A DNA stretch of 64,000 nt, from the NCBI GenBank assembly GCA_910587245.1, contig CAJULX010000007.1, forward strand, positions 12,167 through 76,166, written 5' to 3'. This document shows, piece by piece, positions 56,939 to 64,000 of the stretch. Made by a program: the position numbers and the translations under genes. Source of the stretch: Candidatus Gastranaerophilales bacterium (GTDB taxonomy: Bacteria; Cyanobacteriota; Vampirovibrionia; Gastranaerophilales; Gastranaerophilaceae). Below the pieces are notes generated by a model, which did not search any database, was not told the DNA's origin, and saw only the letters and a program-made list of their open reading frames with translations. Each line of letters begins with the position of its first letter. Within the stretch, counting starts at the first letter, position 1.

Positions 56939-58942
56939 TTATGCTGCAAGTTCCTGATAAGTGAATTGGATATCGCTTTTTGCAAGCTCATCTTTTGTTG
57001 TTACTATTTCTTGTTCGGAATCCCAGGGGTTGACCAGTGTGATATTGTTGCCGCTTACTGATTTAATACTCCAGAGGTGTCCTGAATCTGCGCTTGCACC
57101 GGTAACTACGGTGCCTGCATTTAATGTATTTAATGCGCCGTTTCCGCCTGCTTTAAAGCTTAATGTCGCAAAGGTATTTTCTCTATTGTTTTGAATTTGA
57201 TTGAATAATTCGTCAATATTGCTGCCGGTGCCGATAGACCAATTTGTTTTTCCTGTTAAAAGCTCTGTTAAATTGGTTGATCTTCCGCTGTTTAGCGGGT
57301 TTATACCGCCTTCGGCTGCTGTAGCGTTGATATCTGCTGAATTTATCTGCACTTGACCGTCTCTTACTTGAGTGAGGTAATTTTGCATTGCAACTTCCAT
57401 CAACAGTACATCGTCATCGCCGTTAGAATACTGTCCGCTGTTTCTTGCTGCTCTTAAATCTGTATCCGTAATATTTATTGCCCAGTCGGCTCCGTCAAAT
57501 TTAACTGTATAGGTGCCGTCATCATTAATTTGAATTGCATTCTGTAAAAGTTTGCGGCCTTCTTCAGAATTGCTTAATGATTCCAAGCTTGATAACAGCC
57601 AGCAGTCGCCTGTTTGACCTTGCGCAAATGCATCGATTATGCCGTTAATATCAAAGTTTGTGTTTGCTTTATTGTTTTTCTGTTGTTCAATTTCCGCTTC
57701 AACTTCGCTTAATTTTTCCATTGTAGAATTAAGCTGGGTCTGTGCTTTTTGAAGTTCGTTTGTTTTTGTATTTTCTACGGTTGTTCTTGAATTTTCATAA
57801 GCTTGAATTGCAGCTTTTGTAGCGGGGCTTGCATCTTTTAATTCTTCGGCTACAATTTGTTCTTTTTGTGTTTCAAGCTGTGATTTTTCACCTTCAAGCT
57901 GTGCTTTTTCGGCTTCCTGCTGCTGTTTTTGCGCTTGCAATTGTGCAAGTTCGGCTTGTTTTGCAGCTATCTGGCTTTGAAGCTCCGCCTTTCTTGCCGC
58001 TAATTTTGCATCTTTTTCTTTGTCTTCTTCTTTGCCTGAGGGTGAAGGAAGAGAACTTAATGCACTTTGAAGATTTGAAATTGTGCTTTGTGTTTGCGTG
58101 ATAGAAGCATCCGTTTGTGCAATTTCAGCTTGTTTTGCAGAAACTTCGCCTGATTTTGCGGTAATTGCACTTTCGCTTTCTTTAACCTGTGCTTTTACTT
58201 CATTATTAATATTATTATCTCTGTCGATTGCCTGATTCATTGCGTTTTCTGCATTTTGCAATCTTTGTTCGGCTCTTTGTACCGTTTCATTTGAACCGTT
58301 TTGAATTGAACTTATATTATCTCTTTGTGATTGGATTGTTTGTTCCAGAATTGTTTTCTTTTCTTCGGGGGTTTTGCCTTCAAGAAGGTCAATTGCGGGC
58401 TTTTCTATAACAGGCTGTGATATTTCATCCTGAACGGCAATTGTATCTGCCTGCACTGCGGTATTATTTTTCAGGTTTCTGATTTTTTCAAGGCCTTCAT
58501 TGTTTATAACGGTTTTTGTATTAGTGTTATTGTTGTTATTGTTTGTTCTTGTTCTGCTTGCGGCAGTGCTGCCTGCAGTATCGCGTCTTGCCGTTGTTCT
58601 TCCGGTATTGTTGTTATTCCATAATGCAGTTAAAGTTTCAACGGAATTCGGGAAGTTTTTGGCACCTTTATTTGAAAATAAAGAAAAATTAAGCCAGATG
58701 TTATTTTGTGATAAATCTTCAAAAATTTCAGGGCCGAATTCTTCCAAAAATTCATCAAAAGTTTTGGATTCATATCCTTCAAACTGAATAGTATCGCCGT
58801 ATTGACCGTCTTGCATTTCTTCAAACAATACTTCAAATTCGCCCGCAAGCGCCCATATATTTTTCTGATCTTTTATATTAAAGCCGCTGTTATTTAGGAT
58901 GTTGTTTAAAATGAAATCTTTTGCGGCATTAACGTTTGTCAT
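56939..58942 (-). CDS. calpain-like (peptidase C2) cysteine protease with coiled-coil N-terminal region
   Basis: A 667-residue protein. Residues about 160-410 are a Gln/Ala/Lys/Glu coiled coil with three or four heptad blocks. The C-terminal domain (430-667) has the calpain triad: Q441 (oxyanion), C447 in QGQTGDCWLLSSL, H622 in GHLWSIKSV and N638 in LVNPWDSE. The QGxxGDCWLL and NPW motifs are hallmarks of C2. There is no signal peptide, and calcium-binding loops of the animal type were not seen. Its function is unknown; bacterial calpain-like proteins are rarely studied. The upstream motif (59017-59031) is 75 nt before the start, and TATATAAAG repeats lie between. Confidence 0.83.
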   Translation of the reverse strand: MTNVNAAKDFILNNILNNSGFNIKDQKNIWALAGEFEVLFEEMQDGQYGDTIQFEGYESKTFDEFLEEFGPEIFEDLSQNNIWLNFSLFSNKGAKNFPNSVETLTALWNNNNTGRTTARRDTAGSTAASRTRTNNNNNNTNTKTVINNEGLEKIRNLKNNTAVQADTIAVQDEISQPVIEKPAIDLLEGKTPEEKKTILEQTIQSQRDNISSIQNGSNETVQRAEQRLQNAENAMNQAIDRDNNINNEVKAQVKESESAITAKSGEVSAKQAEIAQTDASITQTQSTISNLQSALSSLPSPSGKEEDKEKDAKLAARKAELQSQIAAKQAELAQLQAQKQQQEAEKAQLEGEKSQLETQKEQIVAEELKDASPATKAAIQAYENSRTTVENTKTNELQKAQTQLNSTMEKLSEVEAEIEQQKNNKANTNFDINGIIDAFAQGQTGDCWLLSSLESLSNSEEGRKLLQNAIQINDDGTYTVKFDGADWAINITDTDLRAARNSGQYSNGDDDVLLMEVAMQNYLTQVRDGQVQINSADINATAAEGGINPLNSGRSTNLTELLTGKTNWSIGTGSNIDELFNQIQNNRENTFATLSFKAGGNGALNTLNAGTVVTGASADSGHLWSIKSVSGNNITLVNPWDSEQEIVTTKDELAKSDIQFTYQELAA

Positions 58943-59016
58943 TTTGAATCCTTTATAAACACTTCACTTATATATAAAGTATTTATAAAGTATATAATTT
59001 CAGATTTTATAAAAAA

Positions 59017-59031
59017 GTTACAAAAACTTTA
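59017..59031. promoter_or_regulatory. recurrent upstream motif, site 4
   Basis: GTTACAAAAACTTTA, 75 nt upstream of the calpain-like gene at 58942. It also lies 19 nt past the stop of the gene on the other side (59050, same strand). Confidence 0.45.
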
Positions 59032-59049
59032 CAAATATTTAAAAGCCCG

Positions 59050-59547
59050 CTATGGTTTGGTTACAGCTTTTTGAGCATCGTTTTTGTGTTCTTTTTTATA
59101 CACAATTTTGCTTGCAATAAGAGGGGTTAAAATTCTTTTTGCAAGAAGTGTTGCAAAAACCATGGTAGAAATGGCGCTGAAAGAGGCTTTTGCCGCACCG
59201 AACGCACGCGGGTCATTTTTTAATGATTTAAAAAGTTTATTTGAAATTCCGTTTTGTAATTTTTCGTTTGAAACAAGGAATCCCGCCCCTATCTGCACAA
59301 CTGCCGTTGTAATTCCCGTTACCATATCCATATCGGCTGAAAATTGTTTCTTATCTTCGGGAATGCTGTCATTTGTTAATGTATTATGCACGCGCAGCCC
59401 GTATGCAAATACATCTTTTGCAACGCTTGTTAACAGAAGTGTTCTCGTTAAAAATTTTGCATTATCGCATTTTTTGATATGGTTTACCATAAAATTGGAA
59501 TTAGCGGCTTTTGAAAGCGTATTTGTCATAACATTTGTTATTTTCAT
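59050..59547 (-). CDS. membrane protein of unknown function (second gene of a pair)
   Basis: A 165-residue protein with two or three hydrophobic segments (about 35-52, 84-104, 120-142). SD GGAGG is upstream. It overlaps the preceding gene by 4 nt (ATGA), so the two are translationally coupled. Hydrophobic segments alternate with Lys/Asn-rich loops; there is a GKYFV-like Lys tail at the C-terminus. No family was recognised. Confidence 0.55.
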   Translation of the reverse strand: MKITNVMTNTLSKAANSNFMVNHIKKCDNAKFLTRTLLLTSVAKDVFAYGLRVHNTLTNDSIPEDKKQFSADMDMVTGITTAVVQIGAGFLVSNEKLQNGISNKLFKSLKNDPRAFGAAKASFSAISTMVFATLLAKRILTPLIASKIVYKKEHKNDAQKAVTKP

Positions 59548-60332
59548 ACAGCACCTCCGCTGTTTATTTCTTTTGTCTGCAGAATGAAGTTTTTAAGGGA
59601 AATTTTGCTTAATATTTTATTTTTGGGGTGTTTCTTTTCTTCGCTTTTGTGTTCCTGTTCATAAATTTTATCCATAATAACAGGGTGAAATTTATTTTCA
59701 AGATAACATATTAATGGGGTTAAAACTATTGCAAAAGCAAAGCATAATCTGTTTTTTAAATGGTAAAGATTTGTATGTGCATTTTTATATTCGCCAAATG
59801 TTTTTTCTAAGATTTCCTTTTTATTTAAAGGTGCCGTTTTTATTAAATCTTCAAATGTCTCGATTCCTTTTCTTGAAAGTCCTTTTTTATCAATGGTATT
59901 AAGTGTTTCATTTATCTGTTTAATATTATTTTCATCATTTTTAAATGAATCTTTTAATTCTTTTGTAAAAATATCTTTATACAGTTTTTCATTGTATCTG
60001 CTTGAAGTTTTTGTATCAAATCCGCCTTTATTTGCAGTTTTTTCAATTGCGGCAGATCCCAAAAATAAAATAGGTACTTCAAGTGCAAGCTGCAAAACGG
60101 CGGCAACAGGGTTTTTAAAAGCGGAATACTCCTTCTTTTCTTTTGGTTCTTTACTGGATAGCATTATAACGGCAGGAACCACAAGCGCCTTACCCAAAAA
60201 ATCAAAGGCAATACTTGCACCTTCGCCTATACCGTCAATTTTTGCAAAACCGTTTGCAAACTTTTTTTGAAAACTTGCAGTATTTCCTCTAAAAGAGGAG
60301 GCGGTGCCGTTGTTAATCCCTTCTACTCTCAT
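59544..60332 (-). CDS. membrane protein with N-terminal SFRG motif (first gene of a pair)
   Basis: 262 residues from the ATG at 60332; the longer TTG-started frame (60377) is rejected because it adds an unlikely hydrophobic stretch. SFRG at 13-16 and ASFQ at 19-22 match the motif type described elsewhere. Hydrophobic segments are at about 48-60, 78-96 and 210-232. Between them is a Lys/Glu/Asn-rich helical domain. It overlaps the next gene by 4 nt. The function is unknown. Confidence 0.55.
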   Translation of the reverse strand: MRVEGINNGTASSFRGNTASFQKKFANGFAKIDGIGEGASIAFDFLGKALVVPAVIMLSSKEPKEKKEYSAFKNPVAAVLQLALEVPILFLGSAAIEKTANKGGFDTKTSSRYNEKLYKDIFTKELKDSFKNDENNIKQINETLNTIDKKGLSRKGIETFEDLIKTAPLNKKEILEKTFGEYKNAHTNLYHLKNRLCFAFAIVLTPLICYLENKFHPVIMDKIYEQEHKSEEKKHPKNKILSKISLKNFILQTKEINSGGAV

Positions 60333-60406
60333 GGTAATAATTAAAAACGCCTGAAAGAAACTTTTTGCGGTTCTCAATTCAGGATTAAATATTTTTTACA
60401 AAGGAA

Positions 60407-60802
60407 CTATTTTTGAATAATTTCAATTTCATTGCCGTCAGGGTCTTTAATAAAAGCAATCTTTTTTACCTTGGCTGCCCCGTTATCCGCTTTTAATGTT
60501 AATTCGTAAGGTTCATATAAAAATTCATACCCTAAGGTCTTAATATGTTTTGAAAAAGCTTCCATATCATCTGTTGCAAAAGCAAAATGCCCGAAGCAAT
60601 TTCCGTTTTCATAACCGTTTTCGGGTGTTTCAAAATTATTTGTTAATTCTATCTCGGGCGCCCCGTCATATTCGGCTAAAAAATACAATTCACAATCTTC
60701 AAGTGTTTTTTTATCCTGAATTTTTAACCCCAGAACATTTTCGTAAAAATCAAGTGATTTTTGAATATCTTTAACTCTTATCATTGAATGCAAAAATTTC
60801 AT
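60407..60802 (-). CDS. glyoxalase/VOC-family protein (lactoylglutathione lyase-like)
   Basis: A 131-residue two-module VOC protein: FLHSMIRVKDIQKSLDFYENVLGLKI (metal His at 5) and GHFAFATDDMEAFSKHIKTLGYEFLYEP, then KKIAFIKDPDGNEIEIIQ. This is the GloA pattern, with H5, E54-like, H74 and E128 as candidate metal ligands. It would detoxify methylglyoxal or act on a related substrate. GGAG is 12 nt upstream. It lies 51 nt downstream of an ArsR gene on the same strand. Confidence 0.82.
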   Translation of the reverse strand: MKFLHSMIRVKDIQKSLDFYENVLGLKIQDKKTLEDCELYFLAEYDGAPEIELTNNFETPENGYENGNCFGHFAFATDDMEAFSKHIKTLGYEFLYEPYELTLKADNGAAKVKKIAFIKDPDGNEIEIIQK

Positions 60803-60853
60803 TAATATAATCTCCGTATCAAAACTATATTAATAAGTTTACCATAATAAAAG

Positions 60854-61144
60854 CTAAATATTTTTTAACTCTTTAATAAAATTGATAACAGGCTGCATTG
60901 CAATACTGTAATATACATTTAAGCCTTTTTTTCTTTCTTTTATAATCTTTGCATTTTTTAATTTTGAAAGATTTTTTGAAATATGAGGCTGCTCATATTT
61001 TTTCAGCTCCTGAACAATTTCATTCACGCATTTTTCACCCTCTATAAGTAAATCAATAATTTCAAGCCTTACAGGGTTTGAAAGTGCCTTAAAAATCTCG
61101 GCTCTTTTTTCGTTCAGCAAAAATTCATACAAATTATTTTTCAT
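60854..61144 (-). CDS. ArsR-family transcriptional repressor
   Basis: A 96-residue winged-helix regulator: EIFKALSNPVRLEIIDLLIEGEKCVNEIVQEL and YEQPHISKNLSKLKNAKIIKERKKGLNVYYSI are standard ArsR features (written in pieces here). A single Cys (in EKCVNEI) sits where metal-sensing members have ELCVCDL, so metal sensing is uncertain. The mRNA may be leaderless (TGCCATAAT at 61151-61159, six bases before the ATG). It is upstream of the glyoxalase gene and may control it. Confidence 0.82.
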   Translation of the reverse strand: MKNNLYEFLLNEKRAEIFKALSNPVRLEIIDLLIEGEKCVNEIVQELKKYEQPHISKNLSKLKNAKIIKERKKGLNVYYSIAMQPVINFIKELKNI

Positions 61145-61150
61145 ATTACG

Positions 61151-61159
61151 ATTATGGCA
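61151..61159 (-). promoter_or_regulatory. extended -10 of the arsR gene, leaderless spacing
   Basis: Minus strand: TGC plus CATAAT, six nt before the ATG at 61144; no SD is present. Confidence 0.45.
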
Positions 61160-61195
61160 TATTATTTTTTTAAATTAAACCATTAAAAAGATGAA

Positions 61196-62449
61196 TTAAA
61201 CTTCCATATATTCATAAGCTAAAATATGATTTTTAAGCGTATCTTTTTCTATGGTTACTTCCGTGCTTGAATCCCATGGATTTATAAGCGTAACCGTATT
61301 TTCATCAACTGATTTTACGCTGACAGAATGGTTGTCCCCCGCTTTTGTAAGTTTTGTATTGTTTCCGTAAATATCCTTTACAATAATATCTTCGTCTTCC
61401 AGTTTTATATGAAGACAGCCGCAGGAGCTGTCGGGATTTTGTTCAAATCTTGTATAGAAGCTTTCTAATTCATTATTGTAGAAGTTTTCAAGCTCATCTC
61501 CTTTTAAACATTTTGAATTCTCATCCAGAATATTTTTATATTCCATATTTTTACCCGTTAAAAGATAAACAATATCGGAAGGATAGCCGCCGTCTAAGGG
61601 ATTTCCTTTTTCATTATATAAAAGTTTGGGTGCATTATCAGGAAGATTTACTTCGCCGTTTTGAAGAGCTGTTAAGAGTGTCTCCGTTGCAAGCTCAACC
61701 AAAAGCACATCCTTGTCCCCGCTTGCATATAACCCTGATTCATCTGCGCTTTCAAGCGATTCATCAGGTATTTCACAGCTGCAGGTTTCGCTTATTCCTT
61801 TAAAATGTACTGTATATGTGCCGTCACCGTTATTTGTTATTGAATCTTTAATTATTTGCTTGCCGTTTTCCGTAAGACTTAAGCTGTTTAATCCTGCAAG
61901 AAGCCAGCAATCGCCTATGAGCCCCTGGCTTGATTCTTCAATTTTAGAATTTATATCAAATTTGCCCGAGGGTTCTTCAACCTGATCTTCGGGTTCAGGC
62001 GTTTCGGGTGTTGTTTTTCCGAATAATTTCTCAAGCTCCGATAAATTAAAATCTTTTGGAAAAGAGGGCTTTACGGGTATTGCTTCATCAGATTCTTCTT
62101 TAGGTGTACAATCTTCATTGCTGTTAATTTTTTTACTGATTGCATCAGAATTATTATCGACAAAATCCAGTAAAGCGCCGAATTTTGTATCTGATTTATC
62201 ATCTACGGTGCCGCTCGAGCTTACCGTGGCAAAAATTTCTTGAGAAGAATACGATTTTGTTTGAAATTTATTTTCATTTATTTCATTATCAAAAATACTT
62301 TTGCCGAATTCTTTATAAGCATTATTTTCGATTGTATTTTGCGCAAAACCGCTGTTAAAATCTTCAGGTTTTGAAAAATTTGTATTACTTGCTCTGTAAG
62401 CGGTATCAGCATCTTTTTTGCCAAAGATTGTATTGTGATTAATATACAT
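61196..62449 (-). CDS. calpain-like (peptidase C2) cysteine protease, second copy
   Basis: A 417-residue protein with the same triad as the gene at 56939: Q175, C181 (QGLIGDCWLLAGL), H374 (NHSVSVKSV) and N390 (LINPWDSS). The N-terminal 160 residues are Asn/Ser/Asp/Glu rich and disordered, without coiled coil. Cysteine-rich loops (ETCSCEI, SSCGCLH) occur inside the catalytic domain. There is no signal peptide. The start has a poor SD. The upstream motif lies 109 nt before it (62558-62571), and TATATAAAG/TATACT sequences follow, as for the other copy. Confidence 0.83.
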   Translation of the reverse strand: MYINHNTIFGKKDADTAYRASNTNFSKPEDFNSGFAQNTIENNAYKEFGKSIFDNEINENKFQTKSYSSQEIFATVSSSGTVDDKSDTKFGALLDFVDNNSDAISKKINSNEDCTPKEESDEAIPVKPSFPKDFNLSELEKLFGKTTPETPEPEDQVEEPSGKFDINSKIEESSQGLIGDCWLLAGLNSLSLTENGKQIIKDSITNNGDGTYTVHFKGISETCSCEIPDESLESADESGLYASGDKDVLLVELATETLLTALQNGEVNLPDNAPKLLYNEKGNPLDGGYPSDIVYLLTGKNMEYKNILDENSKCLKGDELENFYNNELESFYTRFEQNPDSSCGCLHIKLEDEDIIVKDIYGNNTKLTKAGDNHSVSVKSVDENTVTLINPWDSSTEVTIEKDTLKNHILAYEYMEV

Positions 62450-62557
62450 AAATCTCTCTTAAAATATCCTCAAGAATTGAAAATAGGGTTAGCAAATATG
62501 TTGCTTAAATATATAAAGTATATAATGTTTGGATAATTGATAAAAAATTTGGTCCTT

Positions 62558-62571
62558 GTTACAAAAGTTAA
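62558..62571. promoter_or_regulatory. recurrent upstream motif, site 5
   Basis: GTTACAAAAGTTAA, identical to site 2, 109 nt upstream of the second calpain-like gene (62449). On the minus strand, TATACT-like sequence follows 35-40 nt further toward the gene. Confidence 0.5.
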
Positions 62572-62608
62572 TAAAATAAAAATGTTTTGGAAATAAATAA
62601 TTCTAAAC

Positions 62609-62641
62609 AAAAAACCCTTGGATAATTTCCAAGGGTTTTTT
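62609..62641 (-). terminator. intrinsic terminator of tuf
   Basis: AAAAAACCCTTGGA pairs with TCCAAGGGTTTTTT around a 5-nt loop. On the minus strand the T run follows, 31 nt after the tuf stop. Confidence 0.85.
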
Positions 62642-62671
62642 AAATTTATTGACGGTTTTATAGATTAATTA

Positions 62672-63880
62672 CTATTCTGTAATTTTATCTACAACACCTG
62701 CGCCAACTGTTCTTCCGCCTTCTCTGATAGCGAATCTCATACCTTGTTCAATAGCTACAGGAGCGATTAACTCAACGTCCATAACTACGTTATCACCAGG
62801 CATTACCATTTCGCCGTCGAATTTGATAGAACCGGTTACGTCAGTTGTTCTGATGTAGAACTGAGGACGGTATCCGGGGAAGAACGGAGTATGACGTCCG
62901 CCTTCATCTTTTGTTAAAACGTAAACGTTAGCAGTGAATTTTGTGTGAGGGTGGATTGAACCGGGTTTAGCAAGAACCTGACCTCTTTGGATATCTTTTT
63001 TATCGATACCGCGAAGAAGTGCGCCGATGTTGTCACCTGCTTGACCTTGGTCAAGAAGTTTTCTGAACATTTCAACACCGGTTACGGTTGATTTTTTAGT
63101 TTCGCCGAAACCAACGATTTCAACTTCGTCACCAACTTTAACAATACCACGTTCAACTCTGCCTGTAGCAACAGTACCACGGCCTGTGATTGAGAATACG
63201 TCTTCAACGGGCATTAAGAAAGGTTTGTCTAAATCACGAACGGGAGTAGGAATGTAGCTGTCGATAGCATCCATAAGTTCCCAGATTTTATCAACCCATT
63301 TGTCTTCGCCGCGTTTAACTGATGAATTTGCTTGAACTGCTTCTAAAGCTTTTAAAGCTGAACCTTTGATGAAAGGAATATTGTCGCCGTCAAATTCATA
63401 AGAAGATAACATTTCGCGAACTTCCATTTCAACTAATTCAAGAAGTTCTTCATCGTCAACCATATCACATTTGTTCATAAATACAACTAATCTGGGAACA
63501 CCAACCTGACGTGCTAAAAGGATGTGTTCACGAGTTTGAGGCATTGCACCGTCTGTTGCGGCAACTACAAGAATTGCGCCGTCCATCTGAGCAGCACCTG
63601 TAATCATGTTTTTAACGTAGTCGGCGTGGCCCGGGCAGTCAACGTGTGCATAGTGTCTTGTATCTGTTTCATATTCAACGTGTGCAGTTGAAATGGTGAT
63701 ACCACGTGCTTTTTCTTCCGGTGCAGCATCGATTTCATCGAATTTCTTAGCTTCCGCTTGACCTGCTGCAGCCATACAACCGGTAATAGCAGCTGTTAAC
63801 GTAGTTTTACCGTGGTCAACGTGACCGATGGTACCAACGTTTACGTGCGGCTTGGTTCTTTCAAATTTTTCTCTAGCCAT
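62672..63880 (-). CDS. tuf: translation elongation factor Tu
   Basis: GTPase carrying aminoacyl-tRNA to the ribosome. 402 residues, full length: GHVDHGKTTLT (P-loop), CPGHADYVKNM, NKCDMVDDEE and SALKAL-type motifs, then domains 2 and 3 (FSITGRGTVATGRVERG; GAGVVDKI near the C-terminus). SD AAGGAG lies 9 nt before the ATG. A tRNA-Tyr follows about 70 nt upstream on the same strand, an arrangement seen in many bacteria (tRNA genes next to tuf). No fusA in the window. Confidence 0.97.
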   Translation of the reverse strand: MAREKFERTKPHVNVGTIGHVDHGKTTLTAAITGCMAAAGQAEAKKFDEIDAAPEEKARGITISTAHVEYETDTRHYAHVDCPGHADYVKNMITGAAQMDGAILVVAATDGAMPQTREHILLARQVGVPRLVVFMNKCDMVDDEELLELVEMEVREMLSSYEFDGDNIPFIKGSALKALEAVQANSSVKRGEDKWVDKIWELMDAIDSYIPTPVRDLDKPFLMPVEDVFSITGRGTVATGRVERGIVKVGDEVEIVGFGETKKSTVTGVEMFRKLLDQGQAGDNIGALLRGIDKKDIQRGQVLAKPGSIHPHTKFTANVYVLTKDEGGRHTPFFPGYRPQFYIRTTDVTGSIKFDGEMVMPGDNVVMDVELIAPVAIEQGMRFAIREGGRTVGAGVVDKITE

Positions 63881-63953
63881 AAGATTTGATTCTCCTTTTG
63901 TAATATTTATTGGGTTTATTTTTTTAATTGGTTGGTAATACTTTATAAAAAAA

Positions 63954-64000
63954 TGGGCAGAGGTGGATTCGAACCACCGTAGTCTCGCGACGGCAGATTT
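63954..64000 (-). tRNA. tRNA-Tyr, 3' part (5' part beyond window edge)
   Basis: On the minus strand the sequence ends with a T arm (GGTGG-TTCGAATC-CCACC) and an acceptor 3' strand TCTGCCC with discriminator A at 63954. Before it are a class II long variable arm (CCGTCGCGAGACTACGG) and AAATCTG, which matches the 3' side of a GTA anticodon stem as in tRNA-Tyr. CCA is not encoded. The anticodon itself lies just outside the window, so the Tyr identity is inferred from the variable arm and the flanking bases. Confidence 0.75.

Noticed and set aside
58000..58500. A repeated DNA element inside the coiled-coil region of the first calpain-like gene
   Set aside because: The repetition is due to Gln/Ala/Lys heptads at the protein level and does not form an exact DNA repeat.

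Overview
The window looks like a chromosome segment of a low-GC, Gram-negative-type bacterium. The best fit is a gut-type, non-photosynthetic relative of the cyanobacteria (Vampirovibrionia/Melainabacteria, order Gastranaerophilales). This is inference, not a database match. It rests on outer-membrane genes (kdsB, an LptF/LptG permease, a two-partner secretion pair, RlmD-type and Ffh/S16 housekeeping genes), a PDZ-radical SAM-DUF512 protein of a type described mainly from cyanobacteria and Clostridia, FolE2, a few flagellar rod genes, and many AT-rich, Lys/Asn-rich hypothetical proteins. No phage, insertion sequence, CRISPR array or rRNA operon was seen.

Layout. 0-11 kb: truncated rlmD, a small HTH gene, a divergent TpsB/TpsA secretion locus, a TPR lipoprotein-like or secreted protein, kdsB and a Flp-type pilin. 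11.5-19.3 kb: rpsP, an unknown membrane protein and ffh in one unit; a radical SAM/DUF512-PadR pair; uppS, rdgB, a duplicated-repeat small protein and folE2. 19.3-29.5 kb: LptG-like permease, tyrA, an aconitase/isopropylmalate-isomerase small subunit beside an isocitrate dehydrogenase, a SugE/Gdx exporter with a structured leader, a manC/algA-type enzyme, a short structured RNA encoding a 24-residue hydrophobic peptide, rmlD, an OppA-like lipoprotein and a SIMPL protein. 29.5-40 kb: a capA-Mur-ligase operon, OppF, a PQ-loop protein, a ParDE-like toxin-antitoxin pair, and several coiled-coil or membrane proteins with a short shared N-terminal motif. 40-53.4 kb: ileS, an HExxH protein, a GH24 lysozyme, a voltage-gated sodium channel, hisG, mazG, a second SIMPL protein, ligA, a PLP decarboxylase and deoB. 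53.4-64 kb: four flagellar rod/hook proteins (FlgF/G, FlgG, FlgB, FlgC), two calpain-like cysteine proteases, membrane hypotheticals, an ArsR-glyoxalase pair, tuf and the 3' part of a tRNA-Tyr.

How the parts relate. Envelope building dominates: undecaprenyl phosphate (uppS), KDO and LPS export (kdsB, lptG), sugar nucleotides (manC, rmlD), a possible poly-amino-acid or Mur-type ligase operon (capA with two Mur ligases), and surface proteins (TpsA, pilin, rod proteins, lysozyme). Intrinsic terminators separate most units.

Most notable signals. (1) A roughly 200-nt transcript at 25.74-25.95 kb has an SD-sequestering hairpin, a long 5'-3' stem and a tiny hydrophobic ORF, an architecture reminiscent of type I toxin mRNAs. 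(2) A repeated GTTACAAAAGTTAA-like motif lies 75-110 nt upstream of five genes, including both calpain-like proteases. (3) Good -10 boxes sit only 6-7 nt before the start codons of many genes without an SD, implying leaderless mRNAs. (4) A structured leader precedes sugE. (5) A FliA-like promoter precedes the lysozyme gene. All of these are read by eye and untested.
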